Shown one piece after another: positions 46,693 through 58,260 of a stretch of 64,000 nt of DNA. Source of the stretch: Filosporella fistucella (taxonomy: Eukaryota > Ascomycota > Leotiomycetes > Helotiales); assembly GCA_030077755.1 (NCBI GenBank), contig JAQJZZ010000008.1, positions 4,154,001 through 4,218,000 on the forward strand, in the 5' to 3' direction. The translations under genes and the position numbers were made by a program. Within the stretch, counting starts at the first letter, position 1. Each line of letters begins with the position of its first letter. Under the pieces are notes generated by a model. That model searched no databases. It worked only from the letters and a program-made list of their open reading frames with translations, and was not told the origin of the DNA.

Positions 46693-47942
46693 ATGGCAGC
46701 TGGAGATTACGGTTTGATTCCTCTTTTCTTAATTCTGATAACAAGCTAATAGTCACAGTTGACGGCAGCATTTGGTTCTATGCACCAAACAAAGTCCTGC
46801 CTGTCATATGGATAGTCCTCTGGACATTCTCCTTCATCCAACACATCCTGCAATGTATCCATTTCCAAGCTTGGAAATTTACTGGCCTTCTCCCATTCGC
46901 AACCCTCATTTTTCTCGTAGGTTACATTTTTCGTGAGATTGGCGCCTACCACTACAAAAACGTGATCGACTACATCGTCTCCCTCTGTCTCGTCTATGGG
47001 GCTCCTCCAATGTACGAGTTAGCAAACTACATCATCCTAGGCCGTATCCTCTATTACGTCCCATATTACTCTCCCATTCACCCGGGCAGAGTAATAACCA
47101 CCTTTGGCTTTCTCTCCGCCATCGTCGAAGCCCTGAATGGAAATGGTGCTGCCTTCTTATCCAACGTTACTCTATCACAACGCAAACAACATATCGGACA
47201 CAGCCTCCTCCGTGCAGGTCTCGCTATTCAACTTGGAGTCATCCTCTCTTTCCTGGCTCTCGCAATTTACTTCCAGCGACAATGCACGAAACACAAACTT
47301 ATGCCTCACCATCTCCGTTCTGTACTTACAACCCTCTATATAAGCAGCTCTCTCATCCTAGCCCGTACCATCTACCGTACAGTCGAATACTTTCTGGCCT
47401 CCCAAATTCACGTTACACCCAATTTCAATCCCCTCTCCATCTCCCCTATCATTCGATATGAATGGTTCTTCTGGGTCTTCGAAGCAGTTCTCATGCTAGC
47501 TAATTCTCTACTTCTGAATTTCAGACACCCGGCTATGTATTTGCCCAGAAGGAATAAGATTTACCTTGCTGAAGATGGAGTTACGGAGATAAAAGGCCCG
47601 GGCTTTGAGGATAGGAGACCGTTCTTGCTTACTTTGGTGGATCCTTGTGATTTGTGGGGATTGATTAGGGGAAGGGATAAGAGGGAACGGTATTGGGAGG
47701 GTCACGAGAGGGTAATGGCCAATAGAGTTGTAGAAGATGAAGGGGCAAAGGCAAAATTGGGTGTGAGTGGACAGGAGAGGGCTAAAAGGGGAATCTGGGA
47801 ATGGTGTAAATTTGCTTTTTGGTCGGATAGGGGAAGCCAGGGGAAGGAGGCACAGCCGAGTGCCGGAGTGAAGGGAGAGGTTGATGCAAATGGTTTTGAG
47901 AACGTGGATTTGGAAGCAAGTGCAGGAAGAACACTGGGTTAA
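46693..47942 (+). CDS. RTA1-family lipid-translocating/stress-resistance membrane protein
   Basis: Seven-span membrane protein of the fungal RTA1 family (yeast Rta1, Rsb1), linked to export of lipids or resistance to toxic compounds. Exons are 46693-46711 and 46759-47942, giving 400 residues. The 19-base first exon gives MAAGDY and the joined codon gives VDGSIWFYAPNKVLPV, exactly the family beginning. Spans include VIWIVLWTFSFIQHILQ, TGLLPFATLIFLVGYIF, VIDYIVSLCLVYGAPPMYEL, LGVILSFLALAIYFQ, VLTTLYISSSLILARTIYR and WFFWVFEAVLMLANSLLL. Conserved motifs are FREIGAYHY, APPMYELANYIILGR and ARTIYRTVEYF. The end, after about residue 310, is hydrophilic and charged. The substrate is unknown. Confidence 0.88.
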
Positions 47943-48187
47943 TTCTGGAATACTAATTATCGTATCACAATATGAAGTCAAAGAAGCTGACATTGCGTCT
48001 GAACCGATCGTGGTATCAATTGATTAAATAAGTCTTCTCCATCCATTAATATCCTCCAACCTCAAAACAGAAGCCCCAATCCCAAATATCTAAATCCCGA
48101 ATCTAGTCCCGAAACTCCATTCTTCCTTCCCATGCAATGCTGAAATGCCATCAAGAAATCCAATTTTGCCCTCCCTTCTCAATGAAT

Positions 48188-48418
48188 CTATTCCCATTTC
48201 ATGCCGTGTCCAGTAGTGCCGGCACCGTAATAGGTGCTGTAGGCAGCATTGACAGAGCGGTGGTGGTCTTTGGCGTGTTGGATGATCTTCTTTGCTGCGA
48301 GCTTGAAGGCGCCTTGCTTCTTGTGTGGAGCAGCTTCTGAGGATCTGGCGCTGTCAAATGAGGAGGTAGCGCTGTTGTAGGCTGGGACTTCAGTCATGGT
48401 GGAGACTTGTGCAGACAT
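48188..48418 (-). CDS. Small basic protein (76 residues), function unknown
   Basis: Single exon. The N-terminal half is Ser/Ala-rich (MSAQVSTMTEVPAYNSATSS), the middle is basic (HKKQGAFKLAAKKIIQHAKD) and the end is HHRSVNAAYSTYYGAGTTGH followed by GMKWE. Segment order and clean codon use look like a real small fungal protein, probably stress- or development-regulated, but no family is named. A TATA palindrome (48585-48596, agtatatatact) lies about 170 bases upstream of the start, at the right place for a core promoter with a 5' leader. No signal peptide or membrane segment is seen. Confidence 0.6.
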   Translation of the reverse strand: MSAQVSTMTEVPAYNSATSSFDSARSSEAAPHKKQGAFKLAAKKIIQHAKDHHRSVNAAYSTYYGAGTTGHGMKWE

Positions 48419-51040
48419 GTTGTTGGTTGGTGTTGTGGAGGTGAAGTGCGTTTTTGATGTGGTGATATAGAAGTGTATGAGAGATGTAGAGATGTTTGAA
48501 AACTTGTTTGTTTGAATGCTTTGTATGAAACTGTTGCTCTGTGATATGATGATGAGATACTTCTTTAACAGCGGATCCTACCTTAGTATATATACTCTTT
48601 GAGAAAACTCTTCAGCACCGCGCCCAACAGATGTCAATATATCAGTCATACATTGCGCCTTTCCTTAAGCCGGCCACTCGAAACTTCTAGGAGCGCTCTT
48701 CAAACGACACATGGTTGACATCGTCACGTAATCTCGCGCCCTACGAGGTGCAGCTCACCTCTCAGGTACACGGCGCAATTACGGAATTCTAGCCTTGTAA
48801 AATCTCATCGGTCTATTACTTGATAGCAGCAGCAGTCAAATGCTGACTTGTCGAATCGAAAGGCGCGCTCGCTTATTAATCCTGACTTCGTGGCGTCTTC
48901 ATGACGCCGTTACCGAAAATTTGTGGCGGGCGGAGTTCACTCCGTGTGATTTTCTATTTCGAGTTCCGTGTCCGCATCCGCACCAGCCACAGGTCTCCCG
49001 ATTCCGAACTGAAACGTGACAGGCTAGCGAAGCACGTTTTCCCTCAGGGGGTGAAAAACTTATAGAAAATTTGGGAGAAGTGGATATTTAAACGTAAAAA
49101 TTACACTGTGGTGCTGCAAAACTGTGGAAAGTCGTGCAAAAGAGCCTGGAAACTCGCGGCTTAAGGTAGGAACTGTCAAGGTTAGAACAGAAGTTCAACT
49201 GTCAAGTGATGGTTGGGAAATGAAAATTTCAATCTCGTGTTTTCCTTGAAAGTGAGATCTCACGATCTTACCTCACCGACTCGGATGTAAGCTAGCCGTC
49301 ATCGAGTCAGATTTCAGCTTTCAGTTGGAATATTCAATCATCTGTATTTCCCTTCAAGCAATGCTACCTCACAGTTGTCCAGCGACAAGCTGAATATATG
49401 AAGAAGTTATGCATTTTTATTTTTGTTTGATGAGTTGTCTTGTTGAGATGGTAGTGGCATGCGTAGTTGCTCATGCCATGTCGACCCATTTCTCGTATGT
49501 CTCTCTTGACAGTCTCCGGCTCAATCTTATGAGCTGAAATCTGTCTGCGGTGTCTCTGAAAATTCAATTCCCTTCCTCTTGCTGCAGAAGGCAAGGGTTT
49601 GATGCTGTCCAATATCACCGAAACAAGCCTACCTACCTCAAGTAACAGCTTAATATTTACACTTGGGGAACCCTCAACCTCGTTCCAGGAGATGCGTGTC
49701 CTCCCTCCTAATATTGAGAGGTACATCACGCCACCTATGAAGTACCAACGAGGCACAGAGTGTATCATGGTCATTCCAGAGGCGTAAGTATGAGGTTTCG
49801 TCTCCCACCAGACTACCATCTTAGGATTGTTCAATACTACACTATCAGACTCTCGAAAACCATTTACTTGCCAGTGATAAATTTGTATCAACGGGCGCAT
49901 CAAGAGGCGGTGTTCTTCCATAGGACAAGATGTAAAATTAGGGAATCCTGCCTTACGGCTATGGAAGCAGAATCTCCACAAAATGACTTCTTGCTATCGC
50001 TTTCCTACCCGCCTGCCCCTCGTTTCTTCCTCTTCCACCAGCCTTTTCTGCACGATCATATACTTTTGCCTTCCTCTACTGCACAGAACACAGATATTTG
50101 TAACAAATACACCTCGATTCGCCGCGGGAATCTGAGATAATCGGTCCTACAACTCTTATCACTCGCTCATTTCACATCGTTTTCTTCAATTGTGTGAAGT
50201 ACAGTCTGCATTATTCCTTGGACGTGGTGGGATATTTTTCTTGCGGTTAAGGAAGAGAGAATGGCTAAGAGGAAGAGTTAGGGGGGCCTGAAGGAAGCTG
50301 ACTTGAGTGATAGGGAGAAGTGATGGTTGGAGACTGTGCCAATCTTACCATAACCAGCTATCTCTCGCGCCTATCTAAAAGGCAGCTGTCGTCACTTATA
50401 TGAAGACACCCTCTAATCAAACATTGGTTTGCGTCGCCACTTGCGTATATGCACCGAGCCACTCCTTACAATATAGTACCGATTGTGTTTCACGGAAAGC
50501 CTTCTATTGCCTTCTTGTTACCATATTTCTACTTGTCCAATTTTCGAAAATCATGGGAAAGATTTGGGGAGAATATACTTGGTAGTTGGCATAGAACAGT
50601 GTCCCAAATTGTCAGTATGATGCCCCAGCGATTTGGGATAAGTACGATTTGCCAAGAAACGAAGAGACATCATTCTAGTAGGGAAGAGGAACACTCGCTT
50701 GGCAATAAACAGAAGAGCTGTTTTGGCATGAACATTGAGATGATTTCCTATCTAGGGGATTTGAAGTTTACTACTCCTCCCCGTTCTCACACTAGCTATC
50801 TTGTGCATTTCATCGTCAACCATGCTGCCAAAATCAAATGCTCCTTAAGCTCTCTAATGAGCAATAGCTAATAAAATGGCGATGCCTTTTTGGCTATGCC
50901 TGAACGCCTTGATAACTCCTCACATATTCTCCGGAACGCCTGTGCCTTTCGAAGTGCCTTTGGGAATCATGAGAGCTTACACAAGCAAAACAATGTGACA
51001 GAAAAAAAAAGGAATTACGAGAAAAGAATTCGTATCCGAA
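48419..51040. other. Gene-poor stretch (2.6 kb)
   Basis: Left end is the promoter of the 76-residue protein. The longest ORF, 49981-49364 on minus (205 codons), and 50449-50871 on plus (140 codons) have no recognisable domain and atypical composition, so they are not called. The end near 51000 holds a run of A's (about 51001-51011), probably in the siz1 3' region. Confidence 0.35.
48585..48596 (-). promoter_or_regulatory. TATA-box candidate of the 76-residue protein gene
   Basis: The palindrome agtatatatact lies about 170 bases upstream of the minus-strand start at 48418. TATA boxes are rare in housekeeping fungal promoters and are typical of inducible genes. Confidence 0.45.
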
Positions 51041-52970
51041 TCAGTAGCCATGTGGAGGTCCAGAGCGGTAAGGTGTAACGGGGGCAGGTGGATAATATCC
51101 GTTCGCATTCTGATGCTTCTTAGCAGGACGTGCTAATGGTAAATCGTCTTCGTCTCCGCTGGAAGTCAAATCAATGATTGCTGCAGCAGGCCTCTTGTTG
51201 CTTGTCGATCCAATCGAATCACGAGGAGCAACAGATGATGATGCTTCCCGAGATACAGGGAGCTGGCTGACTGTAGGTCTTCGAATGCTGGGGGCACTCA
51301 TCCTCACCGCATCACCTGACTTTGTGATCTCTATGATATCGTCGTCGGAATCGCTCTGACTAGCTACACCTTTCGGACCAGAATTTCCTGACCTATTGTG
51401 TAGATCCCATTTGCCGTTTGGATGGATTGTGACCTGATCTGCTGATTTTGGTACGCTCTTCAGAATGTTCTTGACGTACCTTGAAAATTATCAGCCTATG
51501 GTGAACGAACAAATGACCTGACTTACTCATCTACAGCCAAGGTATCAAAAGGTGCGGAGTTGTTGCAAATAGGACAAAGCCAAGTAGGGCCCTGTTCCTG
51601 TAACTGGAGATATGATGTGGCATCGAAACATTGATTGTGCCGACATGTTATCGACCGACACGGCAGATCGATTCTCAGAGTTGATAGAGGACATTTTAGT
51701 GATAAGACCGAGGCGGTAGCGACAATATCAGCATCACGAGCCTTGTTCACCACTGTAAATCTGATCAGTATAGCTCGATGTCAGTAGAGGGATACCTTTA
51801 CTATCATTGATAACTGAGGTTTCAGTTATCCGTCTGCCGTTCTCCAGCTTTTTGACTAAGTCTGTGACTGGAATTGCTCGCACAACATAAATGACCAAGT
51901 AAAACTTCTGTAGAATTAGTCAGCACAGTAGCTTTTGAAACGGCGCAGAGGGCCAAAGCAAGTGGGAGATATATGTAAGCGATATTGAAAATTGAGATTC
52001 TACTTGAGATGTGGGACATGCCTTGGATGTGAGAGCATAGGTCATCTCGACAGTATTTTGATATGCCGCAGGACCATTGAGACGCAACTCCTGAGTGATA
52101 TCGACAGGTCGGGTTGAACCGGGCTTGTTCTTCAATCCGCGTAGATTTGCCTTTACCTCGCCACCATTGACCTTTATCTCTGACTGATGAGGGAATGATA
52201 TATCTTGCTTGCCCAGTCCTTCAGCGGCACTGAATACCATGACACGCAATGTAGGTTCTCGGACAACGCGACTTAGAACCGGATAGTCGCTAACTCGAAG
52301 GACGAGTTTGGCAGTATGGCGATGATGGGTCATCACTGAAGGTGTTAGCTAGTGAAATGCTACTTTTTATATGCCCAGTCCTTACCCTCACATAGTGCAG
52401 GACTTCCAAGTTGCTCCTCAATAGTATAGTATGGGCTGTACTTGAATTCGATCCCTGTGACAGGTTAGAAACCAGGGTTTAAACGCGTCATTCACAGCTT
52501 ACTTGGTGTCCCAATAATTCTGTAACCACTCATACTAACCGCATTGTATGCGCCGACATTGGAAGAACCGTTCATGTATGGGGGATTGTTGGGAGGTGCG
52601 GGGGAATTGACTGCTGAAGATGCGGCGCTGCCCATTCCCCCAGCCATAATCGATTTTGGGTTTATGATATGTTCCTTTAGGCGGTTGAAGTTGGAGACGT
52701 CTTGACAAGATTGGTAATGTCGTATTCCTGTGAAGATTGTTAGCGGGAGTGATAGAAGGTAGTCACAGATAGACAGCATGAGGCTGTGAGATGTGGAAAT
52801 ACCAACATACTTTCAATAATTCGATTTTGAAGTTCGGCCTTCACACCATTGGTCCTCAGGTTCTCTGTACTACAGATGGCCTGCAGTATTTTGTTGGTAT
52901 ATCCTCCGTTTTTCACAGCTCGAACGAGGGGATCAGGATCGAGGTAACCACTTCCCCCCATCGAGGCCAT
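51041..52970 (-). CDS. siz1: SUMO E3 ligase of the PIAS/Siz type
   Basis: Nuclear SP-RING ligase that moves SUMO from Ubc9 to targets. Exons are 52970-52811, 52727-52503, 52454-52386, 52335-52022, 51907-51796, 51752-51527 and 51479-51041, giving 514 residues. The first exon is a SAP DNA-binding motif (LRTNGVKAELQNRIIE). The PINIT domain spans exons 3-5 (GIEFKYSPYYTIEEQLGSPA, ATLVLRVSDYPVL-like KLVLRVSDYPVL). The SP-RING is in exon 6: LSLKCPLSTLRIDLPCRSIT, CRHNQCFDATSYLQLQEQ, TWLCPICN. The tail has acidic/hydrophobic SUMO-interaction-like motifs (DDDIIEIT and AAIIDLTSSGDEDD). The fourth intron appears to start with GC (aag|gcatgt), giving TSKKFYLV; a GT donor 24 bases later would add KACPTSQ-like residues. 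The ATG at 52970 was preferred over 53228, which lies 94 bases from the divergent gene. Confidence 0.87.
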
Positions 52971-53321
52971 TCTTAACTTCTGGATTAGGCACTTTCGTGT
53001 GGAGGTACGAGCCGCTGATGCATAGAAGGTAATGTCGATCAAGAAGTAAGAGGAAGGAGTATCCAGCAATTTCGAGCTTTGTCTTCGTCTTGCAAATCTC
53101 TTTCGTAGTCGTCTTGTGAACTTTCGTGCATTTAAAGACTCTTGGTGAGGTTCTGCATCATTATTGCTGATGAGTGCGCTGACCGCCCGGAGCGCACTAG
53201 ACCAATCGTGGATTTTTTTATCGTTCATTCACCAAAGAATTCGTAGATTGCAATTCAATCTTCTAGTCACATCGACACATATTGTTTCTTCGATATCTGA
53301 TCAGTATCACAGTCGCATAAT
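52971..53321. promoter_or_regulatory. Divergent promoter region of siz1 and the DUF2423 gene
   Basis: 351 bases between outward-facing start codons. An upstream in-frame extension of siz1 crosses it but is probably leader. Confidence 0.45.
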
Positions 53322-53813
53322 ATGGCTAAAGGCGCAAGAGCAAGCACCAGGAAGGCGAACAATGCTAAACTCAAGAGCAAAGTTTTTGGCCCAGTTGAGG
53401 ATGCCCGCACTCAGAGACTTGCAGCGAAGCTCCAGGAATTGATCTCACAACCTAAACCTGCGCCAGCGGAGAAGGAGGTGGATATGGAAGTGGAAGAGGG
53501 TATGGCTCTATAGTTTCCTGGTTCAATCCGGTGCATATCTGATCTATTTAGACGCCCCCGAAGAAAAGAGTTCAGTACCAGCTGCCGACAAACCAACTGA
53601 AGGTAAATTTGTCACTCCGAATCACCATGTGTGAATATGAATTGATATCCTTATACAGATATGGAAGTCGACCAAGATACATCAAAGGCCACTACCTCTT
53701 CTAAGCCTTCGAAAGGTAGAATCGAGAAGAGACGTGTGGGTAGGAAAGCCTCAATTGTTTTCCCGAGGTACAAAAATGGCAGGAAAATCGGAAAGTCGAA
53801 GGCGAAGAAGTAG
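53322..53813 (+). CDS. LLPH/YBL028C-like small basic protein (DUF2423)
   Basis: Nucleolar-type protein of 127 residues; the yeast member YBL028C is a pre-60S-associated factor of uncertain role. Exons are 53322-53499, 53552-53602 and 53659-53813. The start MAKGARASTRKANNAKLKSK, then VFGPVEDARTQRLAAKLQEL, is the DUF2423 signature. The middle is acidic (EKEVDMEVEEDAPEEKSS, DMEVDQDTS), and the end is strongly basic (KGRIEKRRVGRKASI, YKNGRKIGKSKAKK), as in the family. Both introns (52 and 56 bases) are GT-AG. Confidence 0.88.
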
Positions 53814-54255
53814 AATATCCAAGATTCAAGGCTGAATTGATACAAAGCGCTATGGGGTTGGTAGTGGGGAGTTTGGAGTACCTGGTCTACAATGGGCATT
53901 TACGGCGCACAATGGTTTTGAAGTTCTGCAAGATACCAATGTTGAGATCATACATTGCAAATGAATAAATGAAGGAAATTGTATGAAGTGCAGCTACCAT
54001 ATGGTGATATTATTCTTCTACCAAATCTACTCTGAACTTTTCTTTGTATCCCCGATAAGCTTTCTTATCGCATCGGACCTCGTACCTGAACGCGCCAATG
54101 CCAGATTGCTTCAGCTTCTCGCGACTCCTCTCTCCTAAAGTCAACACACCGAAGGACAATGGCAATCGATACACGCCAGAGTACACCACTTTCTGAATTA
54201 AATAATACTGGAGTCTGCTAATTAACCTTGATGGGCTGGTCTCACATCCAGCGAA
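53814..54255. other. Intergenic upstream of las21
   Basis: No gene or repeat was recognised; it should contain the las21 promoter. Confidence 0.45.
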
Positions 54256-57227
54256 ATGACTTCCCGAATTTCCACCCTTTCTCTTGTAGCAGCTAACGCT
54301 CTTATTCCAATTGCAATACTGGTTTTTGCCAGCGGATTCTTTCCTTACAAACCTTTCTTATCTGGTCTCGCTCAATATGAATCTCTGGATTATGGGCCTA
54401 CCCCAGAGGCACCTTTCGATAAAGTCGTTTTCATGGTTGTAGATGCTCTCCGAAGGTAGGAATTATGCCTGACCCATCCGGGTGTAACTAATGGCCGCAG
54501 CGACTTTGTCTATGGAGAGAACTCTGGGTTTCAATTTACGCAAAGGTATATCTGCCTGCATTGTATAATAAACAGTAGCTAATTGCTTCAAGCCTGTTAT
54601 CAGTTGGAGCAGCAATTCCCTTCACAGCTCATGCAACGTCCCCGACAATTACTATGCCTCGAATTAAAGCTATTACAACAGGCTCGATACCTTCTTTTCT
54701 CGATGTCATTCTCAACTTTGCAGAATCTGATACATCCTCAACTCTTGCGACACAAGATACGTGGCTTGCACAAATGAAAGCAAAAGAATCTGGTAAAATG
54801 ATTATGTTTGGGGATGATACCTGGTTGAAACTATTCCCAGAGACATTTGATCGGACAGATGGGACGTCAAGCTTTTTTGTTTCGGTCAGTCACGATATTG
54901 TACTAGTAGATAGCATAGCTGAATATATTTTTGTTAGGATTTTACCGAAGTGGACAATAATGTTACCAGACATGTACCAGAGGAGTTGAGAAATGATGAT
55001 TGGAATACTATGGTTCTACATTATCTTGGTCTTGATCATATTGGACATAAAGCCGGACCAAGAAGGTACGGGATCTGTTGATTGTGTTTTTGAATGTTGC
55101 TGACATGTTTCAAGTCCTAATATGATACCGAAGCAACATGAAATGGATGGTATTGTCCGTCAAATATATGAGGCAATCTCCACGGAGGAACATCTTAAGT
55201 CTACCTTATTGGTTCTTTGTGGTGACCATGGCATGAATGATGCTGGCAATCATGGTGGTTCTGCCCCTGGAGAGACCTCACCTGCCTTGGTCTTCATGTC
55301 TCCCAAACTCAAAGCGATCAGCACTGGAAGAAAAACTCCAGCTCCATTCCAAGAAGATTTTCGCTATTACTCATTTGTAGAGCAATCAGATATTGCCCCG
55401 ACCTTAGGAGCCCTGCTCGGATTTCCAGTACCAAAGAATAATTTGGGGGCATTCATTCCTACTTTCATTGACTTCTGGCCAAATAGTAAGTACATTGATA
55501 TTCGATCTATGGGTAGCATTAATGAATTTAGAAAATGACAAAGTCCAAATCCTCCTTCGAAATGCGAGACAAATTCTCAACGTTGTCACAGCCACTTTCC
55601 CGTCTTTTGAAGCCGCTGGTCCGTCAAAAAATTGTGAAGCAGCTGCTAATGACATTGATCAGCTTGCCTGTAGCTGGAGAGGCATCGTCGAAACCCTGCC
55701 AGAACCACAGGATGGAGCTCACGATATGGAGCCGTGGCTTGCTGCTGTGAACCAGGTATATATACCGACTCATAAGTATTCAATATACTTACTGTTATTA
55801 GTGGTTAAAACAAGCCCAAGAAATCATGAGTAGCACAGCCAGTAATTACGATGTCAGTAAGCTTGCAACAGGGCAATTTGTAGCAGCTTTGGCACTTTTA
55901 TTCGCGGCAATGGCAGCTGGACCCACTGTTGCCTCTTCACTGAGAGCAGTATCTCCGATCCTTGCGGTATCTTTGTTATACGGGATCATGATGTTTGCGA
56001 GTAGCTATGTCGAGGAGGAGCAACATTTCTGGTACTGGGCGACAACTGCATGGTTGTTCGTCCTATGGGTCAAGTGGTGAGTTTCTCAAGCTCCCCATAC
56101 CTTAAGACCTAAAATAGCGGTCTTGAGCTAACAAGTGTAGCACCCGAGAAAGTAGATTGCCATCTCGACTTCTTGTGTTGAGCTCTGTGGCCATCCTACT
56201 GGTCACAAGACTCGCTCGTCGCTGGAACCAAACTGGCCAAAAATTCGCAGGTGAAGCAGACATCGCCCGAACTTTCTTCTTCGAACATCGTCTGCATCTC
56301 TGGACACTCGTTGGAATCACATATCTCTGGAATCTCCAATCGCTATCTTCTAAGGCATTTCCTCGCTTCAGACAATTATCAGCTGGTGTTATCTCGACTG
56401 CACTAGCTACTGTTGCTCTGACCTTCAAGCTAGCATTTACAAATGAGGATTCTCCTGAGCTCATGGCTGGTATAGCAAAGTCAATGGCTGACAGTGAAGT
56501 CGGAGCAGTGTCTTTGGTGACCAGAGCTAGACTTACTTTCATGAGTATTGGTCTAGCATTGCTGTATACCCTCCTTTCAGGATTTGGCCACAACATCCGC
56601 CCAAACCGTAAGTACAGAGCCTATATTCTCCATTTAGAACTAACCGCAACAGCAACTATGCGAACAATTCACGACCTTCTCACACTCTTCCTCGTCACTC
56701 AATCACGAGCAACCAACATCCCACTGCTTCTCCTCTTCGAAATACAATTTTATCTGCTTGATGATCTAAACCTGACCCTCATCGAAATAACAACCACCTC
56801 CCTCCTTCTCCAATACTCCTCCTTCTTCGCCTTCGGCGGCTCCAATGCAATCTCCTCTATCGACCTTTCAAGTGCATATAACGGCGTAAGCGGCTACAGT
56901 GTTCTCGCCGTCGGTATCTTGACCTTCGTCAGCAACTGGGCAGGACCGATTTTTTGGTCTTCAGCTACGAATCTGATGCTCCTTCGCTTACATAGAAGAG
57001 GCGAAAAGGGCCTATTATTCAGACATCTGAGTCTTTTGACTGTGTTTGTGACTGCTAGTCTCTTTTTCGTCATGGCTGCTTGTACGATACTCAGAACACA
57101 TTTGTTCATTTGGACTGTGTTTAGTCCGAAGTATTTGTATAGCATGGCTTGGAGTCTGGGACAGCATTTGGGAATCAATGTCGGGGTTGGGAGTTTGATG
57201 TTCTGGTTGGGAACGAAATATACTTAG
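54256..57227 (+). CDS. las21: GPI ethanolamine phosphate transferase 2 (Las21/Gpi7, PIG-G)
   Basis: ER membrane enzyme adding phosphoethanolamine to the second mannose of GPI anchors. Nine exons: 54256-54455, 54501-54545, 54593-54884, 54938-55065, 55115-55485, 55532-55755, 55802-56076, 56141-56607 and 56653-57227, giving 858 residues. A signal-anchor (VAANALIPIAILVFASGFF) is followed by the phosphotransferase domain with metal motifs VFMVVDALRRSDFVYG, LHYLGLDHIGHKAGP and VLCGDHGMNDAGNHGG, plus SPTITMPRIKAITTGSIPSF and QSDIAPTLGALLGFPVPKNN. This is the Gpi7 rather than Gpi13 pattern. Many spans fill the second half. The last intron is only 45 bases, has no stop and is a multiple of three; its gtaagt, ctaac and cag signals favour splicing, giving RPNPTMRTIHDLLTLFL. 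Confidence 0.94.
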
Positions 57228-57324
57228 ATATGAGGGATACTAAAAGGGCATTCTTCTTGAGTGGGAAATGGGAGTGCATATCAAAATAGGGCCAGAGAGG
57301 AAATAGTGCATAGACTGCTACTGT

Positions 57325-58260
57325 TTATATTAGACCATCAAATAGATCGTCGAACGCATCTCCCTTTTTCCTCTTCTTCTTCGGTGGTTTGGAGGGTGTG
57401 GCTTCTGGTTTCGACGCTCGCTTCTGTATCTTCGAATCACCTTCCTCTTTCTGCCCAGTTTTGCCCTCTTTGAATGGATCTCCCTCTGCCAACTTCAATT
57501 CCCTCTTCTCCTGTGCTTCCCTCCATCGCCGTCTCTTATTTGACTCTTGCGAGATGACTTCCACTTCCTCCCTCGTGATCACTTCTCCAAGGTCGTCCGC
57601 CTCATCAGCAGTTTTCTCGGGTATCTTACTCTGTTCGTCAAGAGATTGCTTCTTACTTCCCTCTGTGTCATCTTCTTGGTCACCCCATCTTAAGGGTCGA
57701 ATCACGGTCTTGATCCTTGCCAGATTACCGAGTAGAACCATTCCTAGGACGGAGTACTGTGAGTCCGCAATCAAGTTGGTGAAAGCCCTATTTCTATCAG
57801 CACTATAGTCTTTGGTCCCTCCTGAATATCTGTGAACTGAGCCTAAAACTAAACCCCGTGACGACGGTTTGAGAAACTATCCCCAACTAACCCAAAAAAC
57901 AATACCATGGCAAATTGCCGAAGAAGAATGGATACAAAACACCCATAGGAGAATCACTCACGAATAGCATCTCTCCACCAAAACATCCTCCAAAAATCTC
58001 ACCCTCAATCCCACCTTCTCCCTCGCTTTAATAACATACTTCCCCTCTCCTCCCTTCACTTTTCCCTTCCCTTTAGCACCAACATCATATTTCACCGCCG
58101 TCTCTAATCCCTCTACCTCTTCAACTAGTTTTCTAACTTGGCGTCTCAATTGCGAGAACTGCGCATACCACTTCGCGACGCGGTGTTGGTTGTGGTTACG
58201 GTGGTGAATGAGGTGCAGGATTTGAGAGATAGATGTTAATTCCTCCAAGGGGGTGAGCAT
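57325..58260 (-). CDS. rmp1: RNase MRP subunit Rmp1-like protein
   Basis: Protein of 255 residues, exons 58260-57962 and 57793-57325. The N-terminal helical domain has the RMP1 pattern LHLIHHRNHNQHRVAKWYAQ and FSQLRRQVRKLVEEVEGLE, which in yeast marks the protein specific to RNase MRP (rRNA and cell-cycle mRNA cleavage) and absent from RNase P. After the intron comes AFTNLIADSQYSVLGMVLLG, then a hydrophilic region (EVISQESNKRRRWREAQEKR) and a Lys-rich end (SKPPKKKRKKGDAFDDLFDG) that looks like a nuclear signal. The 168-base intron is supported by frame and by the conserved CYSNRAFTNLIADSQYSVLG join. It converges on las21; stops are only 97 bases apart. Confidence 0.85.

Noticed and set aside
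49364..49981. 205-codon minus-strand ORF
   Set aside because: No domain, signal peptide or start context; composition is unlike the neighbouring genes and overlapping frames are equally open.
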